Assembly (NCBI GenBank): GCA_965228045.1
Contig: OZ245789.1
Span: forward strand, 1,860,001-1,924,000
Reading direction: 5' to 3'
DNA length: 64,000 nt
Origin: JANQEU01 sp965228045
Lineage (GTDB): Bacteria; Bacteroidota; Bacteroidia; Cytophagales; Cyclobacteriaceae
A model generated the notes under the pieces. The model was not told where the DNA came from and did no database searches. It was given only the letters and a program-made list of their open reading frames with translations. Each line of letters begins with the position of its first letter. Positions within the stretch are counted from its first letter, which is position 1. A program made the position numbers and the translations under genes. Below, piece by piece: positions 26,351 to 34,110 of the stretch.

Positions 26351-27967
26351 TCACACTTCAAAAGCCACTATTTGAATATCATCCGTTTGAGGTCCGTTTC
26401 CGACCCAATCCTTAAACACAACATCAAACTCCTTAGCCTGATGCTTTAATGGTGTATCGGCAAACTTGATAAATAAATCCCTAAGGTTTCTGGAAAGGAA
26501 TTTCTTGTCTTCCGGACCTCCGAACTGATCCTGAAATCCGTCCGTTGCCATATAGAACCTGTCGCCCTTCTCACACTGGATCACACTCTTTTTTAACCTG
26601 TTCTCTACATCCCTTTCCTCGCCATCCATGTCACCCACCATTTCCTTTATTGCCTTTATGGTTTGTAGATTTCCATCTTTCAGTATGTATAGGGGTATGC
26701 CTACTCCGGCAAACTCCAGTATATTTTCATCGAGGTTCAATACACAAACACCTATTTCCATGCCCTCTTTTCGCGTCTCATCTTTCTTGGTGTCACGATA
26801 GAGTTCCAGTTTGATCGCCTTGTCAAGCCGGGCAAGGATTTTCTGAGGATCGAGATTGTTTTGATAATAAACAATGTTAGTAAGCTGATTACTTCCCATA
26901 ATTGACATAATGGCTCCAGGCACACCATGTCCGGTACAATCAGCGCATGCAATAATCAGAAACTCATTTCGACCTTGTCGCACCCTTTCAAACCAATAAA
27001 AGTCACCACTTACTATGTCTCTTGGTTTGTAATAGACCATGATGTCTTTTACCACACGTTTGAGGTTACGGGGATCAGGTAGCATCGAGTTTTGGATTCG
27101 CTGTGAATAGGATATGGAATCCGTCAATTGCACATTGACCTTTTCAATTTCTATTTTTTGCTCCTGCATCCTGTCATATAGCATTTTTTGCTCCTCAAGA
27201 CGTTTATGAAGAGTCTGCGAGGTCATGCTCAATTGCTTGGCAAGCACACCCACCTCATCATTTGACTGGATATCCAGATTAAAATTCCCCTCCCCACTGG
27301 CGATTTCTGACGCAGCTTTACTAAGCTTCACGATCGGCCCTACGAATACATTGGCAATGATGACAGACAGTACAATGCCCACTAAAATAACCACACCCAC
27401 GATCAGACCTATTTGGGATTGGAAGGATCCGAGAGAAGCAAACACGTTCTCCTGTGAGACTGTGCTGATCATAAAAAAGGTAACATTAGCCAGTGTACCA
27501 CTTGAAGTTTGTCTGACGGCAAGGTGAATAGTTTCTCCTCCTTCGTACGTACCGACTTTGTTTCCGCTCAAAGAGGACCTGATGTCTTCAAAGACGCTGA
27601 ACTTTCCCATAGGATTTTCAGCAGCTGGCCCATCTGAAAACAGGATGGTACCATTATCATGTACCATCGTTAGTGTGAGGTCTGCGCTTATGATCCCCGA
27701 ACTTCGGAAGCGATTTACAATACTATCCAGCGAATTAGAGTGTGCCGTAACCAGATTGGTTAGGTTCGTGTTATTTTGATTTCCGGATTTCTCAATAACA
27801 AAATTTTCAATGGTGGACCCTACCGTTTGTGTTTGTGTTGAAAGAGAATTGATGATTTCTTCTTTCAAGGTAGAGCGGAAGCTGTCGTTAGTGAAATAAG
27901 CCAGAATAAAGGAACTTGTGACCACCAATACAGTGCATAGTAGTGTCAGTTTCCAAAAAATCTTCAT
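26351..27967 (-). CDS. Membrane HAMP-SpoIIE family serine phosphatase (SiaA-like)
   Basis: A 538-residue protein: TM1 about 5-25, an extracytoplasmic sensor region (26-185), TM2 about 186-208, HAMP about 209-262, a short coiled coil, and a PP2C/SpoIIE catalytic domain (about 280-538). All metal ligands are present: S-G-D322-F-Y-W, A-D343-C-T-G-H-G, T-D476-G and T-D-D530. This is the architecture of SiaA, which dephosphorylates SiaC. Because the SiaB- and SiaC-like genes are about 4 kb away, this is the likely SiaC phosphatase. It is transcribed alone and converges on the kinase/regulator operon. Confidence 0.9.
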   Translation of the reverse strand: MKIFWKLTLLCTVLVVTSSFILAYFTNDSFRSTLKEEIINSLSTQTQTVGSTIENFVIEKSGNQNNTNLTNLVTAHSNSLDSIVNRFRSSGIISADLTLTMVHDNGTILFSDGPAAENPMGKFSVFEDIRSSLSGNKVGTYEGGETIHLAVRQTSSGTLANVTFFMISTVSQENVFASLGSFQSQIGLIVGVVILVGIVLSVIIANVFVGPIVKLSKAASEIASGEGNFNLDIQSNDEVGVLAKQLSMTSQTLHKRLEEQKMLYDRMQEQKIEIEKVNVQLTDSISYSQRIQNSMLPDPRNLKRVVKDIMVYYKPRDIVSGDFYWFERVRQGRNEFLIIACADCTGHGVPGAIMSIMGSNQLTNIVYYQNNLDPQKILARLDKAIKLELYRDTKKDETRKEGMEIGVCVLNLDENILEFAGVGIPLYILKDGNLQTIKAIKEMVGDMDGEERDVENRLKKSVIQCEKGDRFYMATDGFQDQFGGPEDKKFLSRNLRDLFIKFADTPLKHQAKEFDVVFKDWVGNGPQTDDIQIVAFEV

Positions 27968-28098
27968 TCGGGTTTCTTTTTTCTTTAAAGCTACAATTAT
28001 TATCCATCCAATTCCAAAAGCAAATTTCTATACCCAGAAAATTCACGATAAACCATGATTATCTTGCATGAACAGGCAATTTCTGCTTAAAATAGCCC

Positions 28099-28545
28099 AT
28101 GCGATTTTTGTTTTCCATGTTTTTCATACTTGGTGTCATGGCTGAAGCCATCACCCAGAACCTTACCATATATCTGTCCGAAGCCTCTGTCGAAGTAACG
28201 GTCCAAAAAGTAGAGGAGATAATTAAAAGCAAGGATCTTATTCTGTTTGAGAGGGTTTCGCATGAGATCATTGCCCAGGAACAGGGGATTGAGTTGGATC
28301 CTACCGAAATCGTCATCTTTGAAGATCCAAAGTTGACTACGGATTTGATTCTTTGTGAGCAGACGGCAGCACTAGATCTGCCCCTGAAGATCATGGTATG
28401 GGAAGAAAATGAGGACACTTATATAGGTTACATCGACCCTAAGTTGATGAAGAGGCGCTTTCTGATTGAGGGGTGTGACGACACCATCCAGAAAATCGCC
28501 GGATTAATGGTACGAATTGTCAATGAAGCTCTGAGAGAACTCTAA
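28099..28545 (+). CDS. DUF302 family exported protein
   Basis: A 148-residue protein with a short signal peptide (about residues 1-20). The body matches the DUF302 pattern: an early helix (V-Q-K-V-E-E-I-I-K-S), then I-V-I-F-E-D-P-K-L-T-T-D-L-I, then A-A-L-D-L-P-L-K-I-M-V-W-E-E, then a Y-I-D-P segment. DUF302 proteins are small alpha/beta proteins of unknown function, often periplasmic. The 3' end overlaps the convergent DUF2911 gene by 4 bp. Confidence 0.75.
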   Translation: MRFLFSMFFILGVMAEAITQNLTIYLSEASVEVTVQKVEEIIKSKDLILFERVSHEIIAQEQGIELDPTEIVIFEDPKLTTDLILCEQTAALDLPLKIMVWEENEDTYIGYIDPKLMKRRFLIEGCDDTIQKIAGLMVRIVNEALREL

Positions 28546-29108
28546 TTCCTTAAAGTGTAAGGAATGTCAAATTGAAGGTACTCCCAGTGAAAGTGGAGAT
28601 TATCATCCTGTATTTCGAAATTCAGCCTTTCCTTCATTTCATCGCCGAAGTACGGGGTAATATCAAATCTCAACTGATCCTTCGATTCATCATAATTATA
28701 GGCACCCCATTGGTCCCATTCTTTATTAAAGATTATAGTCCAGTCGCCTTCTCTCGGTATTGCGAAAAGTGAATATTTACCCTTCGGAAGCACTCTGTTG
28801 TCATCGAGATTCAAATCAAAATCCGTGTAAAACACCGTGGCATCATTTGCACCAATGCGCCAAACCTTGTCATACGGATCCAATTTACCCCAAATCTCTC
28901 TGTCCCTGACTGCGGGGGAGCTGTATTCTATCCAAATTTTACCTGTTTCCAGAATCAAACTATCTGTAGCCAGGGGAGATGGCCGGGTCTGACTTCTTTC
29001 TTCTGTCATCTTGCAGCAGGTGACAGAAAATATGAAGCAAATGATTAAGATATTATTGAATTGTAACTTTTTCGTACACAAATATGTCTCTTTTTCGTTC
29101 ACTTTCAA
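28542..29108 (-). CDS. DUF2911 family protein, probable lipoprotein
   Basis: A 188-residue protein with the DUF2911 core: I-E-Y-S-S-P-A-V-R-D-R-E-I-W-G, V-W-R-I-G-A-N-D-A-T, and L-P-K-G-K-Y-S-L-F-A-I-P. Function unknown. A hydrophobic stretch ending S-V-T-C-C-K looks like a lipobox. No ATG precedes it in frame; candidate starts are TTG 29108, GTG 29102 or TTG 29081, and the last gives the most normal lipoprotein signal. The start is therefore uncertain by up to 9 residues. Confidence 0.82.
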   Translation of the reverse strand: MKVNEKETYLCTKKLQFNNILIICFIFSVTCCKMTEERSQTRPSPLATDSLILETGKIWIEYSSPAVRDREIWGKLDPYDKVWRIGANDATVFYTDFDLNLDDNRVLPKGKYSLFAIPREGDWTIIFNKEWDQWGAYNYDESKDQLRFDITPYFGDEMKERLNFEIQDDNLHFHWEYLQFDIPYTLRN

Positions 29109-29206
29109 CTAACTCAATTTTTGTAAACAATTGCTTTTCAGCATTTTACAATAACAGGTATATTTTTTGATCCAATTTTATTCACAAATTCAATTCTAAA
29201 TCACGT

Positions 29207-29476
29207 ATGAGCATCATTGGTATAGAAATCCCTCAACTTAACGAAGAGCAGGACATCGAGGTTGAGGTAAAAGTCAACGGAATTAAAAAACAGTACAATT
29301 ATCGGGTGGAGATCTTTTACTGGGAAGAGTGTCCTTATCCTACCGAAGACAGGGTGGAGTGTATAAAGAACCTGGTAGGTGACTATAATGCTGACTGGGA
29401 GTTGGCTCATATTGGTATTCCAACTGACGATTATATTCCCATTACGTTCAGAAAGAAAAGAGGTCTAAAAAGGTAG
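29207..29476 (+). CDS. Small hypothetical protein
   Basis: An 89-residue soluble protein with no recognised domain. The N-terminal half is acidic with alternating strands (D-I-E-V-E-V-K-V-N-G-I-K-K-Q-Y-N-Y-R-V-E-I-F-Y-W-E-E-C-P), and it ends in a basic tail R-K-K-R-G-L-K-R. It has its own upstream region, divergent from DUF2911, and overlaps the convergent DUF3127 gene by 12 bp. I judge it real because of regular codon use and a sensible start, but function is unknown. Confidence 0.6.
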   Translation: MSIIGIEIPQLNEEQDIEVEVKVNGIKKQYNYRVEIFYWEECPYPTEDRVECIKNLVGDYNADWELAHIGIPTDDYIPITFRKKRGLKR

Positions 29477-29836
29477 ATCATCATCTTCTGAAAAGCTTTG
29501 ATTCATCCACTCCGGGTCAGGTGCAGATTCGGTATTTTGGGTATTTGTCGGAGCGGATCCCTCTTTTTCGAGTCTCCATGCTTGCAAACTGGTAAAGTAT
29601 TTGTCATTTCCTTTGGGGTCTGTCCACTTTCTGCCTTTTAAGTTGAAAGTAACACTCACCGTTTCTCCTACCTGGAAATCATCCAGCTGTTCACAATTGG
29701 TTTGAATTAATTCAAATTTTAGTAATTCCGGATATTGTGGGTTCTCTGCGTACTCAAGAACAAATTCACGCTTCTTAAAATTATCTTTGATTTCTACAGT
29801 CTCAAATTTTTCAAGAAGTTTTCCCTTTATGTTCAT
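29465..29836 (-). CDS. DUF3127 protein, OB-fold, with SSB-like C-terminal tip
   Basis: A 123-residue protein of the DUF3127 family, a Bacteroidetes-specific group that looks like an OB fold (M-N-I-K-G-K-L-L-E-K-F, then strands up to A-W-R-L-E-K). A low-complexity linker (S-A-P-T-N-T-Q-N-T-E-S-A-P) leads to an acidic tip S-E-D-D-D-L-P-F. That tip closely matches the D-D-D-I-P-F end of single-stranded DNA-binding proteins, which recruits replication and repair partners. The overall plan (OB fold, disordered linker, acidic-Pro-Phe tip) is that of SSB, so a role on single-stranded nucleic acid is a fair inference. Confidence 0.8.
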   Translation of the reverse strand: MNIKGKLLEKFETVEIKDNFKKREFVLEYAENPQYPELLKFELIQTNCEQLDDFQVGETVSVTFNLKGRKWTDPKGNDKYFTSLQAWRLEKEGSAPTNTQNTESAPDPEWMNQSFSEDDDLPF

Positions 29837-29886
29837 TTTTTTCCGTTGTATAAGTATTTACCAAATTTGTGGTTTGTGCCAAACAT

Positions 29887-30024
29887 ATGAAAAGATCTAA
29901 AAAGATATTTTTTGTAATGTTTTTCATCTTTATGTTGTTGATGATCATGATTGGTATCGATATAGCGAAGCGGACCACATGGCCGGGAGCAACCAAAAAC
30001 TTACCAGAAAGACTGTCTGAATGA
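29887..30024 (+). CDS. 45-residue single-pass membrane protein
   Basis: A short ORF of 45 residues: a basic start (M-K-R-S-K-K), one hydrophobic helix (about residues 7-24), and a polar C-terminal tail. Its stop overlaps the start of the DUF2452 gene in an ATGA, the same 4-bp coupling used by other operons in this window, which supports it as a real gene. It would be the first gene of the operon with DUF2452, YceI and DUF5777. Function unknown. Confidence 0.55.
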   Translation: MKRSKKIFFVMFFIFMLLMIMIGIDIAKRTTWPGATKNLPERLSE

Positions 30025-30518
30025 GCGAAAAAGTAGATTTATCAAAAATAGACCTGGAAAAAGAGCGCGATAAGATTACTGACATGCCCTCCCTCATAGA
30101 GTACGCGCATACGGTAGGAAGTGCTGTGATCAAACCGGAGGACAAAGGTAGAATTAAAGGGAATGCAGTCGCTGCGATGCATGACCAGACTGACCGGCAA
30201 TTTCGACAGCTCTTTGAACAAATGCAGACACTTGTTGAACAAGCGAAGTACCTTCAAAAACGCGTAGACATCTCTGAAAGGATTTATTTGGCGGATATGG
30301 GATTCAGTCCAGTGATGAATAAAATATATTTTCTATACAGGAAAAAGGATGACTCGGATGTTCTGTCTATGATTAGCCCGGAGGAATGGGGCCGGACGTT
30401 TCCGTATGAGGAATTCGTAGCGGAAGTTCAGTTGCTGGCAGACCATACCTGGGAAATAGTCAGAACAGAGAATCAGGAATACTATTCAGGAAAAACCAAT
30501 GAAAAAATGCCTAAATAA
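30021..30518 (+). CDS. DUF2452 domain protein
   Basis: A 165-residue soluble protein of the DUF2452 family. Recognisable parts are L-I-E-Y-A-H-T-V-G-S-A-V-I-K-P-E-D-K-G-R-I-K-G-N-A-V-type residues (27-52), a Q-rich helix, Y-L-A-D-M-G-F-S-P-V and an S-P-E-E-W-G motif. Family function is unknown. The start overlaps a small membrane-protein ORF by 4 bp and the 3' end overlaps the YceI gene by 20 bp. Confidence 0.85.
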   Translation: MSEKVDLSKIDLEKERDKITDMPSLIEYAHTVGSAVIKPEDKGRIKGNAVAAMHDQTDRQFRQLFEQMQTLVEQAKYLQKRVDISERIYLADMGFSPVMNKIYFLYRKKDDSDVLSMISPEEWGRTFPYEEFVAEVQLLADHTWEIVRTENQEYYSGKTNEKMPK

Positions 30519-31050
30519 TTGGCTCACTCTCCTTCTGGTACTGTGGTCCTTCATAGGACAGGCACAGCGATACATCAGTGATTCCAGCTATGTCAGTTTT
30601 TACAGTGACGCTGCAGTTGAGGATATCGAAGCTATAAACAGTGATGGAAGTTCGATTATCGATCTGGGCACCGGTGAATTGGCTTTTATCATTCCAATTA
30701 CCGGATTTCAGTTTGAGAAATCTTTGATGCAAACGCATTTTAACGAAAGTTATCTCGAATCCGAAAAATATCCGCGTGCCACTTTTCACGCAACCATCGT
30801 AAACTGGGATGATGCCATGTTCGGTCAACCATTGACCGTTTGGGGAGAGATGAAAATCCATGGTGTTACACAAGCCTTTGAGGTTGAAGGAACAATTTCC
30901 AAATCAGGAGAAGTACTTACCGTAACGTCCAATTTTCCAGTTTCCATTGCCGATTATGGTATAAAAATTCCTACTATACTTTTTTACAATATTGCCGAAG
31001 TGGTAGATGTTTCAGTCTATTTTAAATACAAGCCATATGAAGAGGATTAA
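30499..31050 (+). CDS. YceI-family periplasmic protein
   Basis: A 183-residue protein with signal peptide (ending F-I-G-Q-A-Q) and a YceI lipocalin-like barrel. The blocks I-P-I-T-G-F-Q-F, E-S-E-K-Y-P-R-A-T-F and G-E-M-K-I-H-G-V-T match the family's core. YceI proteins bind polyisoprenoids or other amphiphiles; here the ligand is unknown. It overlaps both neighbours (20 bp upstream, 14 bp downstream), so it is tightly coupled to DUF2452 and the DUF5777 barrel. Confidence 0.9.
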   Translation: MKKCLNNWLTLLLVLWSFIGQAQRYISDSSYVSFYSDAAVEDIEAINSDGSSIIDLGTGELAFIIPITGFQFEKSLMQTHFNESYLESEKYPRATFHATIVNWDDAMFGQPLTVWGEMKIHGVTQAFEVEGTISKSGEVLTVTSNFPVSIADYGIKIPTILFYNIAEVVDVSVYFKYKPYEED

Positions 31051-31927
31051 CCTGCTAGTTTTTTTTGCACTTCTCATTTTTCATGTTCAGGGACAAGACA
31101 ATCTGATGGATCTGCTGGAAGAGGAGGAGCCGCAAATTGAGCAGGAAGTCACGGCTACCTTTAAAGGGACCAGGTTAATTAATGGCCATACGGTTGAGAC
31201 GCGCGGTAAGAATGTGCTTGATTTTGTGATCAGCCACCGTTTCGGACCGGTCAACACGGGAGTTGAGAATTTCTGGGGACTTGATGGTGCCCAGATACGA
31301 TTAGGTCTGGAGTATGGCCTGACAGATTACATTAATGTAGGTGTTGGACGTTCTTCATTCAATAAGGTTTATGATTTTTATGGAAAGTGGAGGGCACTAA
31401 AGCAATCCGAATCGATACCGCTTACGTTGACAATTTTCGGTTCATACGCCAGAAGAACGGATGAGTTTTTTGAGACAATCGCAGGGAATGGCTATGAAGG
31501 AAGTGACCGTAATGCTTACACAGGTCAGTTGCTGATGGCCAGAAAATTCACAGATAGGTTGTCTCTGCAACTGATACCAACATTTATCAGGAGGAATTTT
31601 GTTCAAAACTTAGCACCAATGTCCCCTTCGGACCCAATGAATCTTATCGCCATAGGGATAGGCGGGCGCTACAAAGTATCTAAAAGGGTTGCCATCAATG
31701 CGGAATATTATCCCAGGCTCAATGCTGATTCACCTGCGACGTATGACGCTTTATCTTTTGGAGTGGATATAGAAACCGGTGGGCATGTATTTCAACTACA
31801 CCTGACAAATGCCCAGCAGATCAATGAGAGAGGCTTCATTGGCGAAACGACCAGTGATTATTTTGATGGAGGCATTCATTTCGGTTTCAATATTTCAAGA
31901 GTATTCCAACTCGCACCTAATTCCTGA
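31037..31927 (+). CDS. DUF5777 family outer membrane beta-barrel protein
   Basis: A 296-residue protein read from the ATG at 31037, which directly precedes a signal peptide (M-K-R-I-N-L-L-V-F-F-A-L-L-I-F-H-V-Q-G-Q); an in-frame ATG 30 bp upstream would spoil it. The mature part has repeated amphipathic strands and features of DUF5777 barrels (V-L-D-F-V-I-S-H-R-F-G, L-G-L-E-Y-G-L-T-D-Y-I-N-V-G). YceI and DUF5777 genes are often paired in Bacteroidetes, and the overlap here suggests a joint envelope function. Confidence 0.82.
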   Translation: MKRINLLVFFALLIFHVQGQDNLMDLLEEEEPQIEQEVTATFKGTRLINGHTVETRGKNVLDFVISHRFGPVNTGVENFWGLDGAQIRLGLEYGLTDYINVGVGRSSFNKVYDFYGKWRALKQSESIPLTLTIFGSYARRTDEFFETIAGNGYEGSDRNAYTGQLLMARKFTDRLSLQLIPTFIRRNFVQNLAPMSPSDPMNLIAIGIGGRYKVSKRVAINAEYYPRLNADSPATYDALSFGVDIETGGHVFQLHLTNAQQINERGFIGETTSDYFDGGIHFGFNISRVFQLAPNS

Positions 31928-31937
31928 TTCTCCGGGA

Positions 31938-32450
31938 TTAATTTTCTTTAAATGTCAGGGATACGGAATTAAGGCAATATCGCTGCCCGGTAGGTTGTGG
32001 CCCATCGGGGAATACATGTCCAAGGTGACCTCCACATCTTGCACAAAGCACCTCGGTTCTGATCATCCCAAGCGAGTAGTCCTTCTCTTCCGCGACGTTC
32101 TCATCATTTAATGGCTGCCAGAAACTAGGCCAGCCAGTTCCCGATTTATACTTTGTATCTGAATTGAACAAGGGTAAATCGCAGGCCCTGCAATAATATG
32201 TTCCTTCCTTTTTATTGTCCCAATACTCTCCGGTAAAAGCTCGCTCAGTTCCTTTTTCCCTCAATACATAATACTCCATTTCCGTTAGCTTTGATTTCCA
32301 TTCTTCTTCAGATAAATCCCACTTCGGATCTACCTTCACTTTGCTCTGGTTTTCGGAAGACTTGGAATCCTGGCTATCCGCAGATTGAGCGTTACAGGAA
32401 GTGAAAATGATCATGAAGCTTAACAACGTGGTGTATTTAAGGAATTTCAT
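31938..32450 (-). CDS. msrB: Peptide-methionine (R)-S-oxide reductase MsrB, lipoprotein form
   Basis: A 170-residue protein with a lipobox at I-F-T-S-C19, so it is lipid-anchored and works in the envelope. The MsrB domain is complete: zinc Cys pairs C-R-A-C and C-A-R-C, G-T-G-W-P-S-F near the start, H-V-F-P-D-G-P, and resolving/catalytic Cys in R-Y-C-L-N. It repairs R-methionine sulfoxide in proteins. It starts 1 bp after the DinB-like gene and is the last gene of the minus operon starting at 35307. A cytoplasmic paralogue lies at 38622. Confidence 0.93.
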   Translation of the reverse strand: MKFLKYTTLLSFMIIFTSCNAQSADSQDSKSSENQSKVKVDPKWDLSEEEWKSKLTEMEYYVLREKGTERAFTGEYWDNKKEGTYYCRACDLPLFNSDTKYKSGTGWPSFWQPLNDENVAEEKDYSLGMIRTEVLCARCGGHLGHVFPDGPQPTGQRYCLNSVSLTFKEN

Positions 32451-32451
32451 T

Positions 32452-32958
32452 TTATTGCTTATTTTTTTGATTTAGATCAATGCCACTGTATAACCCCATA
32501 TCAATGTCCTTCAGTTCCTTTGTGTAAAACACGATCTGACCAGTGTGGTAGGATAAATGCTCTACCACATGGATCAAAATGTCGACTCCGGTCATTTCAA
32601 ATCCCTGAACATGATATTTTCTTAACAATTGATCTTCACGCAGTGCCCTGATGATGCTATTGGACTCGTGAATTACACTTTTCAACTTTTCCAGAAGTTG
32701 AGCCTTATTCTGGCCGCCATTTGCCTGAAATTCTTCATCTCTTTTTCTTTCATCCGGGCTATTGCCCAATGATGATATGATGTATTGGGTGATATTCCCA
32801 CAAAGGTGTAGTACCAGATTGCCCATTGAATTTGACGAATCATTGGGTCTGACCCAAATCTCATTTTCGCTCAGCTCTCCATAGCACTTGTTGATTCTTT
32901 TGAGAGACTCGTTTAAGTATTTGATTGATACTTCAATTAATTCCTTTTCCAGACTCAT
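32452..32958 (-). CDS. DinB-like protein (DUF1572 type)
   Basis: A 168-residue four-helix-bundle protein with the DinB/DUF1572 metal-site histidines: H in N-L-V-L-H-L-C-G-N and the pair in H-V-V-E-H-L-S-Y-H-T-G-Q. Members bind a metal ion; some are thiol-dependent enzymes, most are uncharacterised. It lies 9 bp after the ThiF/rhodanese gene and 1 bp before msrB, so it is within a thiol/sulfur-flavoured operon. Confidence 0.82.
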   Translation of the reverse strand: MSLEKELIEVSIKYLNESLKRINKCYGELSENEIWVRPNDSSNSMGNLVLHLCGNITQYIISSLGNSPDERKRDEEFQANGGQNKAQLLEKLKSVIHESNSIIRALREDQLLRKYHVQGFEMTGVDILIHVVEHLSYHTGQIVFYTKELKDIDMGLYSGIDLNQKNKQ

Positions 32959-32967
32959 TGTGTAATA

Positions 32968-34089
32968 CTAATATTTTTGCAATGATCGGTCTATTTCGTC
33001 TATCCATTTAAGGATCCCGCCTTCAAGATTGGACAGGTTTGTAAAGCCTTTTTGTTGAAGTTTTTGAATGACTTCCGCACTTCTTTTGCCCGTCCGACAA
33101 TGTATAATTACGGGAATATCCGTTTTAATCTCATTGATCCGGTCCTCGACTTCATTTCTGGGAATGAGGTCACCACCTAAATTACAAATCTCGAATTCAT
33201 AGGGTTCACGCACATCAATCAACTGGTGAGCTTCGGATACCTCACGAATTTGCTGCAGTTCTTTAACGGATATGGAAGGGACTTTAGATTCAGAGTCTTT
33301 CAATACTTCACAGAATTTATCATAATCGATCAGATCCCTGATAGGATTAACATTAGGATTTTTTAGGATGGTAAGTTTGCGAAATTCCATAGTAGCGGCA
33401 TCTACAATGAGTAGTTTTCCTGACAGATTCTCACCGATGCCTGTAAGCGTTTTTATCGCCTCATTGGCCTGAAGACTGCCAATAATACCCGGAAGTACAC
33501 CGAGTACACCACCTTCGGCGCAATTTGGAACCATATCAGGCGGCGGCGGGGTAGGGAAGAGGTCCCGGTAATTGGGGCCGTCATTATGATTAAAAACAGA
33601 AACCTGACCCTCAAACCGGAAGATTGAACCATAGATAAGAGGTTTACCTTCAAGCACACAGGCGTCATTTACAAGGTACCTGGTAGGAAAATTGTCTGAC
33701 CCGTCAATCACAAGATCGTACTGATGGATGATTTGCCTTGCATTGGCGGAGCTAAGCATTTCTTCATGTGGAATAAAATCGATGGATGGATTAAGGTTTT
33801 GCAATCGGCTTAAGGCTGTCCGTACCTTGGACTTGCCAACAGAATCGATTCCAAAAAGAACCTGACGTTGAAGGTTCGTTAGGTCTATTATATCAAAATC
33901 GACAATTCCAATGGTTCCTACACCAGCTGCCGCCAGGTACTGCAGGATTGGTGCACCTAAACCACCCGCGCCTATAACTAAGGCCTTGCTATTTTTAAGT
34001 TTAACCTGGCCTTTAATCCCAAATTCAGGCAGGATCAGATGTCGACTATACCGCTCGTATTCATCTCCTGAAAGTGTTGCCTGATTCAT
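32968..34089 (-). CDS. ThiF/MoeB-type adenylyltransferase with C-terminal rhodanese domain
   Basis: A 373-residue fusion. Residues about 1-250 are an E1-like adenylating domain: G-A-G-G-L-G-A-P (40-47), R75-Q-V-L-F-G, D-N-F-P-T-R and C190-A-E-G-G-V-L-G. Residues about 270-373 are a rhodanese with active Cys331 in H-C-R-T-G-K-R-S. Such proteins activate sulfur-carrier proteins (ThiS, MoaD) and pass on sulfur. The zinc Cys pairs of E. coli MoeB are absent: N173-Y-R-D176 and N-P-N-V-N-P replace C-Y-R-C and C-P-x-C. No carrier gene is in the window. Confidence 0.88.
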   Translation of the reverse strand: MNQATLSGDEYERYSRHLILPEFGIKGQVKLKNSKALVIGAGGLGAPILQYLAAAGVGTIGIVDFDIIDLTNLQRQVLFGIDSVGKSKVRTALSRLQNLNPSIDFIPHEEMLSSANARQIIHQYDLVIDGSDNFPTRYLVNDACVLEGKPLIYGSIFRFEGQVSVFNHNDGPNYRDLFPTPPPPDMVPNCAEGGVLGVLPGIIGSLQANEAIKTLTGIGENLSGKLLIVDAATMEFRKLTILKNPNVNPIRDLIDYDKFCEVLKDSESKVPSISVKELQQIREVSEAHQLIDVREPYEFEICNLGGDLIPRNEVEDRINEIKTDIPVIIHCRTGKRSAEVIQKLQQKGFTNLSNLEGGILKWIDEIDRSLQKY

Positions 34090-34110
34090 CCCTTCACAAC
34101 GATAAAAATA

